From Pantoea eucalypti (GTDB lineage Bacteria > Pseudomonadota > Gammaproteobacteria > Enterobacterales > Enterobacteriaceae), in NCBI RefSeq assembly GCF_009646115.1, contig NZ_CP045721.1, forward strand, positions 62,001 to 126,000: a stretch of 64,000 nt of DNA, read 5' to 3'. The notes under the pieces are model-generated. The model saw only the letters and a list, made by a program, of their open reading frames with translations. It searched no databases and was not told the origin of the DNA. Shown one piece after another: positions 45,946 through 55,729 of this stretch. The position numbers and the translations under genes were made by a program. How positions within the stretch are numbered: the first letter of the stretch is position 1; every line of letters begins with the position of its first letter.

Positions 45946-46137
45946 TTTTCATTCCACTGTTTGATATAAAAAAGTATTTAAGGGCTGTCGGACGAGCAGC
46001 ATTTTTGCAGTGGTGCTGCCGGTACGCGGGAATCTGATTTCAGATTTGGGCAGAGGCAATATCGCTCGCTGTGCCCCTGCGCCGGGCCTATCGCTCCTTA
46101 GTCTGATAATGCCGGCCGGTTCTTCCGCTCAGGCTTT

Positions 46138-47493
46138 TCAGCCTTTCATCGTGACGAACTCTTCGGCAGCGGTGGGATGAATTGCCACGGTATTGTCCAG
46201 ATCTCGTTTGGTCGCGCCCATTTTGAGTGCCACAGCAAAGCCCTGAAGGATTTCGTCCATACCTTCTCCGATGCCGTGAATACCCACAACCTTCTCATCG
46301 GGCCCGGCGCACACCAGTTTCATCTTTGTCGCCTGACGGTGGGACGTTACTGCAGTGAACATCGCGGTAAATGACGCACTGTAAATTTTAACGTTCTGGT
46401 CGCCGAATTTTTCACGGGCCTGGGGTTCAGTAAGACCGACAGTGCCGACAGGTGGGTGGCTGAATACGACAGTGGGGACATTCTGGTAATCCAGATGCTC
46501 ATCCGGCCTGTTGTTGATCAGGCGCTCAGCCAGGCGACGACCGGCGGCAACGGCAACCGGCGTGAGTTCAAGCTGACCGGTAATATCACCAACGGCATAG
46601 ATGCCTTCCGCGGAGGTGTTCTGATATTTATCCACAGTGACGTAACCTTCGTCACTGAGCGCCACCCCTGCTGCCTGAATGTTTAAGCCGGATGTATTGG
46701 GTTTGCGGCCGGTTGCCCAGATCACGACATCCACTACAATTTTTTCTCCTGAAGCCGTGACCACCGCCACAGAACCATCCGGCTCTGCTGACAGTGACGT
46801 GGTAACGGCCTGACGGTGGAGGCGGAGCCCTGATTCATCCATCATGGCAGCCAGGGTATCCCCGAGCAGAGGATCAAAATGGCGCAGAGGTTTATCACCG
46901 CGAACCAGAAGATGTGTTTCCGTACCGAGAGAATGCAGCACGCCCGCGAGCTCAACGGCAATATAACCCGCGCCGATGACGGCTGCCCTACGGGGCTGTG
47001 CGCTCAGTTCAAAGAAACCATCCGAATCAATTCCCAGCTCTGCGCCGGATACAGAAGGACGAACGGGGTGCCCGCCGGTGGCGATAAGAATATGATCGGC
47101 CGTCAGCGTTTCGCCATTGACCTCAATACTGCGGGGGCCGGTAAAGCGGGCTGTTCCCTGAATGACTTCAACCGCGTTCCTGCTGAGCACCGCATCATAG
47201 GAACCGTGAATGCGCTCAATGTACTCACTGCGGTTTTTCACCAGCGTAGCCCAGTCAAATTCACACCCCGACACGCTGAAGCCATAGCCGGAACTGTAAG
47301 TGCGGATGGTTTCTGCTACCTGTGCGGCATACCACATCACTTTTTTTGGCACACATCCCACGTTTACGCAGGTTCCGCCGATGGGCCCCTTCTCAATAAG
47401 GGCACATTTTTTTCCATGCGCAGCCGCGCGATTAACGGAGGCGATTCCGGCGCTGCCGCCGCCAATTGCAATGTAATCAAAATGTCGGGTCAT
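46138..47493 (-). CDS. gor: Glutathione reductase (Gor)
   Basis: 451 residues. The FAD loop [14 protein letters not shown], redox-active disulfide [13 protein letters not shown] (Cys-X4-Cys), NADPH loop [11 protein letters not shown] with arginines [12 protein letters not shown] and dimer-interface catalytic HPTAAEE are all present, so full-length Gor (E. coli 450). It reduces GSSG with NADPH. The start ATG has GGAGAATATCT. This copy is in a redox cluster rather than the usual gor setting, so it may be a second gor; the rest of the genome would show. Confidence 0.88.
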   Translation of the reverse strand: MTRHFDYIAIGGGSAGIASVNRAAAHGKKCALIEKGPIGGTCVNVGCVPKKVMWYAAQVAETIRTYSSGYGFSVSGCEFDWATLVKNRSEYIERIHGSYDAVLSRNAVEVIQGTARFTGPRSIEVNGETLTADHILIATGGHPVRPSVSGAELGIDSDGFFELSAQPRRAAVIGAGYIAVELAGVLHSLGTETHLLVRGDKPLRHFDPLLGDTLAAMMDESGLRLHRQAVTTSLSAEPDGSVAVVTASGEKIVVDVVIWATGRKPNTSGLNIQAAGVALSDEGYVTVDKYQNTSAEGIYAVGDITGQLELTPVAVAAGRRLAERLINNRPDEHLDYQNVPTVVFSHPPVGTVGLTEPQAREKFGDQNVKIYSASFTAMFTAVTSHRQATKMKLVCAGPDEKVVGIHGIGEGMDEILQGFAVALKMGATKRDLDNTVAIHPTAAEEFVTMKG

Positions 47494-47564
47494 AGATATT
47501 CTCCAGCCAGCCTTCAGAAACGGGAAGCCGGCGCGTGCTGATTCACGCCCCCGGCCGTAGATAT

Positions 47565-48689
47565 TCAGTTCTTTCTTACGAGTTTCTGCTGCACCTGCCT
47601 GACGCCCTCCAGAGAGGCCTCAACTGCACCTGCAAGGTATCCCGGAAACTGCGCTGACCATTCACTGCCTATTCCGCGCAGGCAGTCCGCCCACGCTCCG
47701 TGGTCAGGGTAAGCAGCTGGAACCGTATGTCCGGCCTGAATGAGTAAATCTTTTTCCGTGGCGGTAAAGGGGTCATCTGCCCAGTCCTTTAAGTATTCAG
47801 CAACGGGCTCCCCGGCTTTCTCTCCAAACAACCGGATGAGCTGCGCCCGGCATAACAACTTCAGGTTTTCCTCACTGGTAGTCCACCGTGACCGTGCCGG
47901 GATGCCGATAAAGCCGAAAAGGGCACTAACCCGGCCTGGAACGGAGGCATCATGGATCTCAGCCATGGGGCCGACGCCACTCCGGGCTTCACCTGACAGT
48001 CCTGCCTGTTGCCAGAAGTCATGCTCATAGATGGCCACATATTTGGCATGAGGGGCCATCCAGGTGCCGGTACCGGCCCACTCCCCGGTCAGCCGGGCAG
48101 GAAGTGCCGGAAGGTATTCGATACGGGCGGCGAGAGCAGGAGGCAAGGCCAGCAGAACGGCCTGCGCCGTAAACATACGACCGCGTTGGTCAGACGAAAC
48201 GGTATGTACCTGAACCTTACCGACGGTCCGTTCAATGCGTATGACGCGGGCGTCGGTGACAACCTGTTCAGCTGCTATCCGCGCCTCCAGGCGCTCCGTG
48301 AGCTGGCGCATCCCGCCGGCGATCCGCATAGACGGAGGAGACGAAACATAGCCGGGATGACGGGAGGGGGACTGATGGTGAGCGCGTTCATAGAGCATGT
48401 CGCCGTCTTCAGCCTGTGGTATCAGCGCAATATCCAGCTCGGCCGTCAGGGCTGCCAGTTGGGGCTGAAAAGAGGGCCAGATCCAGGTTGCGCCAAGGTC
48501 AACCCGCCCTTCCGCTTCCGCCCCGCTTAGGGAGGGAGCCGGTCCGCCTGCGCAGGAAATGATCCTGCCTCCGGTCTGCGCCCGTGCTTCCAGTACCACA
48601 TAGCTGATACCGGCCTTTTCAAGCTGGTAAGCGGCATAAAGTCCGCTGAGACCCGCGCCGATAATGGCGACCTGCACATGTTCATTCAT
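47565..48689 (-). CDS. FAD-dependent amine oxidase-like enzyme
   Basis: 374 residues. N-terminal Rossmann motif [17 protein letters not shown] with the acidic residue in [12 protein letters not shown] that binds the FAD ribose, LGATWIWP in place of the usual GAQWIHG loop, and the flavin-proximal C-terminal [16 protein letters not shown] stretch of monoamine-oxidase family. Shorter than typical MAO (450+), with a reduced substrate domain. It overlaps the cupin gene by 8 bp. Likely substrate: an amine or related reductant, unknown. Confidence 0.8.
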   Translation of the reverse strand: MNEHVQVAIIGAGLSGLYAAYQLEKAGISYVVLEARAQTGGRIISCAGGPAPSLSGAEAEGRVDLGATWIWPSFQPQLAALTAELDIALIPQAEDGDMLYERAHHQSPSRHPGYVSSPPSMRIAGGMRQLTERLEARIAAEQVVTDARVIRIERTVGKVQVHTVSSDQRGRMFTAQAVLLALPPALAARIEYLPALPARLTGEWAGTGTWMAPHAKYVAIYEHDFWQQAGLSGEARSGVGPMAEIHDASVPGRVSALFGFIGIPARSRWTTSEENLKLLCRAQLIRLFGEKAGEPVAEYLKDWADDPFTATEKDLLIQAGHTVPAAYPDHGAWADCLRGIGSEWSAQFPGYLAGAVEASLEGVRQVQQKLVRKN

Positions 48690-49377
48690 GCCGGGAACCC
48701 GTCAGCGCCGCCTGACCCAGATGGCCGGTTTTAAGATAAATTAAGGTACTGGTCTCTCCAGATGTCAGGCAGGGAATGTCACCCGCGGGAAACCGTAGCC
48801 AGCTGCCGGCAGGCCATGCCTCTCCGTTTTCATAAAGGGTGCCGCTGAGCACGAGAATTTCCGCTCCCCTGTTCAGGGCATCCGGCAGGATCGGGCTGTG
48901 AGGGTGGAACCGGCGGAGCGTCGCCTTTTCATACGCATTGCTGAAAAGCAGGCATTCCTCGCCGTTAACCGCGTTATGCCAGTTATCACGGTCGTTCGTG
49001 TCCAGCCTTAAACGGGCATGCTCGCCCTGCTGCATCTGCCGCAGTTTCACAAAGATCGTGGCGCCACTGACACTTGACGGCCTGTGCGCAGAGTCAGGCG
49101 GATTCCGCATATACCAGCCAGCAGGATAGTGATCCTCACCCTCTGAAAATACGCCGGAAAGCACCAGAATTTCTTCTCCGTCCGGATGATGATGTTCAGG
49201 AAAATGAGAATCAGGCAGGTATTTAACGATGCTGGTTGCGCGCGCTTTTTCTGCGCCGGTCCGATCAAGCATGACACGATCGACTCCCGTCCGGGGGGAA
49301 GAGACCCAGTCATAATCTGCGGGTCTGACAGAAGCCCGGCGGGCGAAATCGTGATTAACTAACATTGTTTTATCCAT
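48682..49377 (-). CDS. Two-cupin ChrR-like protein
   Basis: 231 residues forming two cupin barrels: the first has the metal-binding HHHPDGEEILVLSGVF and the second has HPHSPIL...GAEILVLSGTLYENGE. The double arrangement resembles the C-terminal ChrR anti-sigma cupin and quercetinase-like families, but no anti-sigma zinc domain is present here. The second barrel seems to keep fewer histidines. The start may be ATG 49377 or 49365. It overlaps the amine oxidase gene. Confidence 0.78.
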   Translation of the reverse strand: MDKTMLVNHDFARRASVRPADYDWVSSPRTGVDRVMLDRTGAEKARATSIVKYLPDSHFPEHHHPDGEEILVLSGVFSEGEDHYPAGWYMRNPPDSAHRPSSVSGATIFVKLRQMQQGEHARLRLDTNDRDNWHNAVNGEECLLFSNAYEKATLRRFHPHSPILPDALNRGAEILVLSGTLYENGEAWPAGSWLRFPAGDIPCLTSGETSTLIYLKTGHLGQAALTGSRHE

Positions 49378-49428
49378 TTCAGCACGACGGCGCTCAGCAC
49401 GCGGGTGCGAGGCGCCGTCGTCAGTTGC

Positions 49429-49773
49429 TTACGGTTTTGGTAATGCATCAAACGCATCAAGCGCGTGTGCCGTATAGGTCAGAGCCGCACCGGTATTCAG
49501 TGAAATTGCGACGGCGAGGGCTTCGGCGATTTCTTCCCGGGTAGCGCCATGTTTCGCCGCCGCTTTAACATGAACGGACAGACATCCGTCACAGCGGGTA
49601 GTGATAGCCACGGCCAGCGCAATCAGCTCGTGCGTTTTCTTATCCAGATGCCCCATCGCCGACGCACCGGCATCCATTTTCATCAGGCCTTTCATGAACT
49701 CTGGCTGCAGTTTTGCATACTCGCCCACTACGCCAAGCAGTTCATCGCGATGGCCATTCCAGTCTAAAAGCAT
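49429..49773 (-). CDS. AhpD/carboxymuconolactone decarboxylase-like protein
   Basis: 114 residues. The CMD domain shows the AhpD redox pair CDGCLSVH, with the His, and the upstream KKTHELIALAVAITTRC helix. AhpD-type proteins reduce peroxides or disulfides using the CxxC pair. Start ATG with GGAGATTATT. Second in the putative operon, between the ABM-like gene and the cupin gene. Confidence 0.85.
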   Translation of the reverse strand: MLLDWNGHRDELLGVVGEYAKLQPEFMKGLMKMDAGASAMGHLDKKTHELIALAVAITTRCDGCLSVHVKAAAKHGATREEIAEALAVAISLNTGAALTYTAHALDAFDALPKP

Positions 49774-49824
49774 AATAATCTCCGGTAGTTATTGCAGAGT
49801 TAAGGCGAAGCGTTCGCCAACACG

Positions 49825-50106
49825 TCAGGCAACGGTGTAAATACGGACGTCCGGTGCGCTGTTAAGATAGGGTTTCAGCGCGGCTACCACGTCCTGTGTG
49901 AACAGCGGGGATGTCAGGTAGGCTTCCGCCTGAACTGCAGACGTAAAGCCATGTAAAACCTGAACATCTTTATCCCGCACGAGCAGTTCTTTGGACTCAG
50001 CACCGTCAATACTTTTCAGAAAAGACGCTTTATATTTCTGATAAATACCGGCGGCGGCTTCACGATGTTCTTCACTGATATTCAGCGTAATTTGCAGATA
50101 AGCCAT
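49825..50106 (-). CDS. Small ABM/Dabb-like protein
   Basis: 93 residues from the ATG at 50106, which has AAGGAG 6 bases upstream. The short alpha/beta barrel pattern (AYLQITLNISEEHREAA, KDVQVLHGFTSAVQAEAYL) suggests an antibiotic-biosynthesis-monooxygenase or Dabb-like ferredoxin fold. No catalytic residues can be assigned. It is the probable first gene of the minus-strand redox cluster. Confidence 0.7.
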   Translation of the reverse strand: MAYLQITLNISEEHREAAAGIYQKYKASFLKSIDGAESKELLVRDKDVQVLHGFTSAVQAEAYLTSPLFTQDVVAALKPYLNSAPDVRIYTVA

Positions 50107-50310
50107 ACGGTACTCCTTGTCGGAAGTTGTGGCGGATCCGGTCTCCGTAACCTGGAGCCGGAATAAATTGATGCGACTTAACATTTTCAGGGAGGGATTT
50201 GTTCTGCCTCATCATGCATTACCCTGTCTCTGTTGCGCATTATGGGAAGGTTACCTAAGGTGGACAACCCAGATAATCTTGACTGTCGGAAAAGAATTTC
50301 TTTCTCATAT

Positions 50311-50868
50311 CAAAATCTCTGTCCATCTCAATGCATTGCGTGCATACGAAGACAGCGCGCGCCACCAGAGTTTTTCAATGGCGGCTGAAGAATTACATGT
50401 CACGCCTGCAGAGCCGTCGGACAACTGGTCAGAACGCTCGAGGATACGGTGGGCTACCTTCTCTTTCAGAGGCACGGTAACCGTCGGGCGGGTCTGGTGC
50501 TTACTGAACCGGCATCCAGAGCCCTGCCTGACATACAGGCGGGGTTTGACAGACAGAGTCTGGGAATGACGCGTCTGCGGGAAGGCGCTACGGGCGGGAC
50601 ACTGAACATCACCCTGAGTCCTGCGCTTGCGGTGAATTGCTGCTGCCGCGCATCGAGGATCTTCAGAGTCGCTGGCCGGATATTGATATCCGGCTTCCGG
50701 CATTGAGTGTTCAGGACGATATCAGAAGCTGGCGGCGGGTGCGGTTGTGCCCGAACGTTTCTCTGCGTTCACCGCGGGCCTGGTATTTTGTCTGTCAATA
50801 CGGTTGTGAAAATCTGCCCAGAATTGCACTTTTTTCGGCAGTGGATACGTGAGCAGGCCGCACAGTGA
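50311..50868 (+). pseudogene. LysR regulator pseudogene with internal deletion and frameshifts
   Basis: Fragments in different frames give an N-terminal HTH (LNALRAYEDSARHQSFSMAAEELHVTP), a dimerisation part (ALPDIQAGFDRQS..MTRLREGATGGTLNITLSP), a short LPRIEDLQSRWPDIDIRLPA stretch and then, after a lost central section, a C-terminus that ends QWIREQAAQ at 50868. About 300 bp are missing. It is related to the intact LysR gene at 50872, so the pair is probably an old duplication with one copy lost. Confidence 0.72.
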
Positions 50869-50871
50869 ATT

Positions 50872-51792
50872 TTAACTGCTGATTTGACTGTCACTGACGT
50901 CCTGAACCAGCCAGTCGTGCAGTATTTTAACTTCAGGTCGCATCCTTGAATGCTCTGACATGACGAGATAATAAGACCACGTCAGGGGCCAGCGGTGCTC
51001 CGGGAAAAGCAATACCAGCTGGTTGGTATCGATCAGTTGTTGCACCAGTGCGCGCCGCACGACCGCCACGCCACGCCCGCTGAGGGCGGTCATGATCGCC
51101 GCTGCCGTTGAGTTGATGTGTAAAGTTGTGGTGCCTGCAGGTGGTGCCTTGAGCCGTTCGAAAATGGTATCCCATGAAGGAAATCCGGCACCTGGATGGG
51201 GGGTGTCATCCTGTATCCGTTTTTCACCGGCCAGCCACTGCGGCGAGGGACGGGCACCCGTTCCAAGAAGCCGCGGGCTACAGACGATGACGGCTTCCTC
51301 ATCCATCAGCCAGGTTTTGCTGAGGCCTGCCCAGTCGCCAGGTCCGCACCTCACGCCAAGATCGGCCTCGCCATGAATCACGTCAGACAACCGTTCCGTA
51401 ACGTCAAGACGGATATCAATGTTCTGATGTTGCTCTGAAAACCGGTTGAGGCGCTCCATTAGCCAGTTCATCAGCAGAACCTGGGAAGCCGTTAACAGGA
51501 TCACCGAGCGCGCTCTGCGCCCGCGCAGCTTGTTCAGCCCTGACTCAAGCTCATCCAGGCCATGTGAGATGTCCTGCAGGGCATCCTGAGCCTCACTGAC
51601 CAGCGTTAATCGTGTTTTTCCGCTGCGGGAACGCAACAACAGGGGATGTCCGACCCACTCTTCCAGTGCCCGGACCAGTTGCCCAACGGCTGCAGGCGTC
51701 ACGCCCAGCTCGTCAGCCGCCCCTTTAAAACTTCCATGACGCGCGGTTGCTTCAAAGGCATGAAGCCATTTCAGTCTGTTAAGTGATCGCAT
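50872..51792 (-). CDS. LysR-family transcriptional regulator
   Basis: 306 residues from ATG 51792, preceded by GGAGGAAACCT; the frame is open to 52017 without a better start. HTH at about 6-65 (LHAFEATARHGSFKGAADELGVTPAAVGQLVRALEEWVG). It is next to and divergent from the SDR gene at 51966, with about 175 bp between, and close to the head of the redox cluster. It is a candidate regulator of both. Confidence 0.86.
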   Translation of the reverse strand: MRSLNRLKWLHAFEATARHGSFKGAADELGVTPAAVGQLVRALEEWVGHPLLLRSRSGKTRLTLVSEAQDALQDISHGLDELESGLNKLRGRRARSVILLTASQVLLMNWLMERLNRFSEQHQNIDIRLDVTERLSDVIHGEADLGVRCGPGDWAGLSKTWLMDEEAVIVCSPRLLGTGARPSPQWLAGEKRIQDDTPHPGAGFPSWDTIFERLKAPPAGTTTLHINSTAAAIMTALSGRGVAVVRRALVQQLIDTNQLVLLFPEHRWPLTWSYYLVMSEHSRMRPEVKILHDWLVQDVSDSQISS

Positions 51793-51965
51793 AGGTTTCC
51801 TCCGGCCTCTATGCTGCCACACAGATTCCTGTCGAGATAGCTTTTCTTTCCCGTCGTGCAAGTTCTTATGCCTCGCTCGGCCCCTGGTCTCATGGCAATC
51901 TCTTTCTGGCAGGGAGATGACGGCCTTTTCCGTTACTCCATAAATTAATTTAAAGATTGAGGTAT

Positions 51966-52745
51966 ATGATGACAGCATTATTTTCAGGTAAAAAACTTCT
52001 GGTTGTTGGCGGTACAAGCGGCATGGGCTTTGAAACTGCGCGTCAGGTGCTCAGAAATGGTGGCAGCGTGGTCCTGGTAGGAAACCGTCAGGATAAAGCC
52101 GAGCAGGCACGCAGCACGCTGTCAGCTGAAGGTCAGGTCTCGATCATCGTCGCCGACCTCATGACGGAAGAAGGCATGCATCACGTGACTGACGTCATTA
52201 ACCGCGAGCATAAAGACATCAGCCTGATGGTTAACGCTGCCGGCGTTTTCTTCCCGAAACCGTTCACCGAACATGAAGAGGCGGATTACGACATGTATAT
52301 GTCCATTAACCGTGCGTCATTCTTCATTACCCGTGACGTGGTCCGCAATATGGTAAGCGAGAATATCAAAGGCTCTATCGTGAATATCGGTTCTATGTGG
52401 GCACAACAGGCTATCGGCGCAACGCCGTCATCTGCTTATTCAATGGCAAAGGCTGGCCTCCATGCGCTGACGAAAAACCTGGCCGTTGAACTGGGTGAAA
52501 AAGGGATCCGCGTGAATGCCGTTTCGCCAGCAGTGGTTCATACGCCTATCTATGAAGGCTTTATTCCAAAAGATGACGTTAAGGACGTCATGAACAGCTT
52601 TGACAGCTTCCATCCGATTGGTCGTGTCGGTACGACGCAGGACGTCGCTGAAGCCGTATGTTTCCTGCTGTCTGACAAAGCCGGCTGGGTCACGGGCGCC
52701 GTATGGGATGTTGACGGTGGCGTGATGGCTGGTCGCAACGCCTGA
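51966..52745 (+). CDS. Classical SDR-family oxidoreductase
   Basis: 259 residues; start ATG 51966 or 51969, with TGAGGTATATG. NAD(P) loop GGTSGMGFE near residue 16, NAAGVFF near residue 92 and the catalytic YxxxK in SAYSMAKAG (Ser and Tyr nearby) are present. C-terminal [12 protein letters not shown] is typical. The enzyme interconverts a carbonyl and alcohol; substrate unknown. Divergent LysR at 50872 is the probable regulator. The next gene is a truncated OsmC-like gene 50 bp on. Confidence 0.85.
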   Translation: MMTALFSGKKLLVVGGTSGMGFETARQVLRNGGSVVLVGNRQDKAEQARSTLSAEGQVSIIVADLMTEEGMHHVTDVINREHKDISLMVNAAGVFFPKPFTEHEEADYDMYMSINRASFFITRDVVRNMVSENIKGSIVNIGSMWAQQAIGATPSSAYSMAKAGLHALTKNLAVELGEKGIRVNAVSPAVVHTPIYEGFIPKDDVKDVMNSFDSFHPIGRVGTTQDVAEAVCFLLSDKAGWVTGAVWDVDGGVMAGRNA

Positions 52746-52792
52746 TTTTACCCGGCCCGGACCCATGCGTCCGGGCCAGATAGGTTATTCAC

Positions 52793-53130
52793 ATGGACAC
52801 ATACACGAATAAGGCTGCACCGGTCCCGCGGCATCATCAGCCGGACGACAGTTCAGCTGAAAAGACTCCCGGACAGGCGGTTTTCAGCGTCAGTACCTGC
52901 TGGCAGGGTGGACTGCAAAGTGAGACGGTCTGTAATGCATCCATCGTAGATGGACAGACACTGAGCGGCACGGGGCACCGGATTCTTTCTGATGAACCTG
53001 AGCTGCTGGGCGGTAGCAGTTCAGCACCCGGCCCGCAGGAGCTGCTGCTGGCTGCTTTTAATGCCTGCCTCACCGCATCCTATGTGACGGCTGCGCGGGC
53101 TGAAAACGTATATATCGACAGGCTGCCGGC
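52793..53130 (+). pseudogene. OsmC-like gene, 3' end deleted
   Basis: The N-terminal 110 or so residues are clear OsmC-family sequence: VSTCWQGGLQSETVC, LGGSSSAPGPQELLLAAFNACLTASYV (with the first catalytic Cys region). After AENVYIDRLPA the protein loses similarity and the frame stops at 53167. The second cysteine half is gone. The break coincides with the truncated end of the convergent EamA gene near 53125, so a single deletion removed both gene ends. Confidence 0.75.
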
Positions 53131-53639
53131 AAACCATAAGCCCAGAGTGGGGCGTTGCCAAAAGTGAGCACGTTACGGGTCACCCATATCACGCCGAGCA
53201 GTCCCGTGAGTAGCCCAAGCCAGACCCGGGTGGCTAACCGTTCCCCCAAAAATGCTGTCGCCAGCAGCGCCATTCCCAACGGAAGCAGGTCAGCACACAG
53301 GGCTGCGAGTCCCGCCGGGACACCTAATGCAATCCCCTGGGTCACACCGATCATGTATCCGACCATGGCCAGCAGGCCGATTCCGGCATTTATCATTAGT
53401 ACTCTGGAAGGTATTTTTAACAGGGGTCGGAACACGAAGGGTAAGAGGAGCAGCGTTAACAAAACATAGCGCCAGAACACGACCAGTAATGCTGGGGCGT
53501 AATTAATCGAAAAGCGTGCGCCGATGAAGCCTGAACTCCAGGAAAACAGTAAAGCTACCTCAAGCAGCGGCAAAGGAATGGTATAAAGCCAGTTAAGGCT
53601 TAACGATTTTTTTCTTTGAAATTGATTTATTTTGCTCAT
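53130..53639 (-). pseudogene. EamA/DMT-family exporter gene, 3' end deleted
   Basis: From ATG 53639 five hydrophobic segments are seen (PLLEVALLFSWSSGFIGAR, VFWRYVLLTLLLLPFVF, NAGIGLLAMVGYMIGV and two more), the first half of a ten-helix EamA transporter of about 300 residues. After LWAYGLPA the homology ends and random residues follow. The N-terminal half without the second repeat would not transport. Convergent partner of the OsmC remnant. Confidence 0.76.
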
Positions 53640-53713
53640 TCCAAAAAGGTAATAGATGGGTGTAATCTGGTAAATCAAAATGATATGTACAACTGGTTTA
53701 AAGAAGGTAAACA

Positions 53714-54568
53714 TTGACCACAACGCTTTCTATCGAGCTACTTCGCACTTTTCATGCTGTCGTACGAACAGGAAAATTCAGCGCTGCAGCTAAACTCCTC
53801 CATAAGAGTCCTGCGGCAGTGAGCATTCACATTCAGCGTCTGGAGGTCGTTGCAGGTGGGCAGTTACTGCAACGCGATAATCAGTCCGTAATGCTGACTG
53901 CACTAGGGAAAAAGCTTCTGCGCTCAACAGCAGAGCTCCTGCGCTCGCACGATCAGATACTGGCTGACCTTCATGGGGCGAATCTCACCGGGCGAATCAT
54001 CCTTGGCATGCCTGATGAGTATGCTGCTCAGGTTATCCGGGAGATACTTCCTCCATTTAGTGCGGCGTGGCCGAACGTTGTAATGGAGTTGAAAATGGGG
54101 CCCAGTAACGAGCTTGAAGAGTGGATAGATCGAGGAAAACTGGATGCGGCAGTGGTCGTCCAGCCTAAAGAAAAAACCAGTCCCGATGCGCAGTTGTTAA
54201 TGTCAACCACGCCCGTCTGGGTAGGTCCTCTGAACAATACTGTGGCGCTTGAAACCCCCCTGCCTCTGGCTGTCTACGCAGCGCCATGTATTTATCGTAA
54301 GGCTATTACCGCCTCGCTCAAAGCTTCAGGTCGACGTTCGCGCATCGTGCTGGAGAGCCATTCAAGTAAGGCGGTCCAGGCATGTGTCGAAGCAGGACTG
54401 GCCGTAAGTTTAATGGATCGGGGAAAGGTATCAGGCCACATGGTTATTCTTGAGAATATGCCTACTATTCCTGACCATAATATCGTGTTCATACGAAGCG
54501 CCCAATCATATGGGGACGAAGCTGTAGATCTGCTTTCAAAAGCGCTTCATCAATCATTCCGGCTTTAA
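53714..54568 (+). CDS. LysR-family transcriptional regulator
   Basis: 284 residues starting at TTG 53714 with GAAGGT 6 bases upstream. HTH at residues 5-60 (LLRTFHAVVRTGKFSAAAKLLHKSPAAVSIHIQRLE). Divergent from the broken EamA gene, which would have been its target. AT-richer than neighbours. The TTG start is inferred from position and the ribosome site. No frameshift is seen, so the regulator still seems intact while its target gene is not. Confidence 0.82.
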   Translation: MTTTLSIELLRTFHAVVRTGKFSAAAKLLHKSPAAVSIHIQRLEVVAGGQLLQRDNQSVMLTALGKKLLRSTAELLRSHDQILADLHGANLTGRIILGMPDEYAAQVIREILPPFSAAWPNVVMELKMGPSNELEEWIDRGKLDAAVVVQPKEKTSPDAQLLMSTTPVWVGPLNNTVALETPLPLAVYAAPCIYRKAITASLKASGRRSRIVLESHSSKAVQACVEAGLAVSLMDRGKVSGHMVILENMPTIPDHNIVFIRSAQSYGDEAVDLLSKALHQSFRL

Positions 54569-54746
54569 ATGGCTAATAAGATGACTGCAATCAGATGTTC
54601 TTATCTCATCATTACTGTGTGAAAGGTTTCCTTGTAAAAAGCACTCCTGTTTCTTTTACCCAGTTATCGATTAGTCTTTGGCAAATATCGCTGATATGTC
54701 CCTGTAACATAAAAATGCTCTGTTATGTTGGATTTTATACATAAGT

Positions 54747-54760
54747 AATGTCCGCTCCTG
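54747..54760 (+). repeat. AATGTCCGCT motif copy
   Basis: AATGTCCGCTCCTG in the gap between the LysR and MFS-fragment genes; the left arm of the palindromic element seen at 39386. No right arm is near. Confidence 0.45.
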
Positions 54761-54843
54761 AAATAAGGCTGCAGTTGCAGCCCTCGCAAGTCAGACTTTA
54801 ATCGACGCAGATACCTCCAGAACATCAATTTCCGCAGGCTGCA

Positions 54844-55107
54844 TCAGAAACTTTCAGCAACGGTCCCTGCCATCATCATTAATCGTCCGCCGGTCCGAGC
54901 CATGACATAACCTGTCAGCGGCGAAACCAGCCCCATGACCAGCATGGCAACGGTAAGGCCAGAGAAAGTCACCACCGGAGACCAGCCCGTCTCTGCCATG
55001 ATGGCGGTTCCGAAAACGCCGGGCATGTAGAACGTAATTCCCCAGTTGATAAGCTGTGCCATACCAACGCAGAAAATATTGCGCCCGGTCAGATGTCCGT
55101 CTGTCAT
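54844..55107 (-). pseudogene. MFS transporter gene fragment (N-terminal 85 residues)
   Basis: ATG 55107 overlaps the GNAT stop (TGATG). The protein begins TDGHLTGRNIFCVGMAQLINWGITFYMPGVFG and has two or three helices and part of the loop 2-3 motif, then stops at 54844, about 310 residues early. The rest of the MFS gene is absent from the window. Deletion truncated it. Confidence 0.75.
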
Positions 55108-55631
55108 CAATTGCTCTCCGCAGGCGTGGCGTCGCCCTGTCCGAGCGTGCGCTGCAGAATGACCGTATCGAGCCAGCGCCCATGCTTAAATCCTACCGAC
55201 CGGAGTGTGCCGGTGATGCTGAAGCCTGCGGCACTATGCAGAGCAAGAGAGCCCCTGTTTTCGCTATTTCCCACCACGGCTACGAGCTGGCGAAAGCCAC
55301 GGGCTTCTGCCCAGGCTATCGCATGGGATAACAACATTTTACCGGTGCCTCGTCCCTGATAATTGACATCCATATAGACGGAATCTTCCAGGGTAAAACG
55401 GTAGGCGCGACGTTCCCTGTAAAAGGAGAGGTAGCAATACCCCCGGACCTGTCCGTCCTCAACCGCCACAAACCAGGGCAGTCCTGCTGAACGCACCTTT
55501 TCCAGTCGGGCTGCTATTTCAGCTGCATCCGGCGGTTCGGTTTCAAAAGTAGCGGTGCCCTGTAATACGTGGTAAGCATAAATCTGCTGGATAGCAGGAA
55601 TATGTTTTTTATCTGCTTCTGTTATTTCCAT
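55107..55631 (-). CDS. GNAT acetyltransferase, phosphinothricin-acetyltransferase type
   Basis: 174 residues from ATG 55631. Signature of PAT/Bar-like enzymes: EPPDAAEIAARLEKV, EDSVYMDVNYQGRGTGKMLL (acetyl-CoA loop GRGTGK) and FRQLVAVVGNSENRGSLALHSAAGF. These acetylate small amine-containing toxins or methionine sulfone-like compounds. Likely once an operon with the MFS gene, i.e. a detoxification pair. Divergent LysR at 55730. Confidence 0.86.
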   Translation of the reverse strand: MEITEADKKHIPAIQQIYAYHVLQGTATFETEPPDAAEIAARLEKVRSAGLPWFVAVEDGQVRGYCYLSFYRERRAYRFTLEDSVYMDVNYQGRGTGKMLLSHAIAWAEARGFRQLVAVVGNSENRGSLALHSAAGFSITGTLRSVGFKHGRWLDTVILQRTLGQGDATPAESN

Positions 55632-55729
55632 CGGTAAGGCTCTTTTTCTTCTGAGAAACAAAGACTAACCCGGGTAAATAATTTCAGTCAGACTGCGGGA
55701 CTTATCAGCGGTATAAGGAAAACTTTGAC

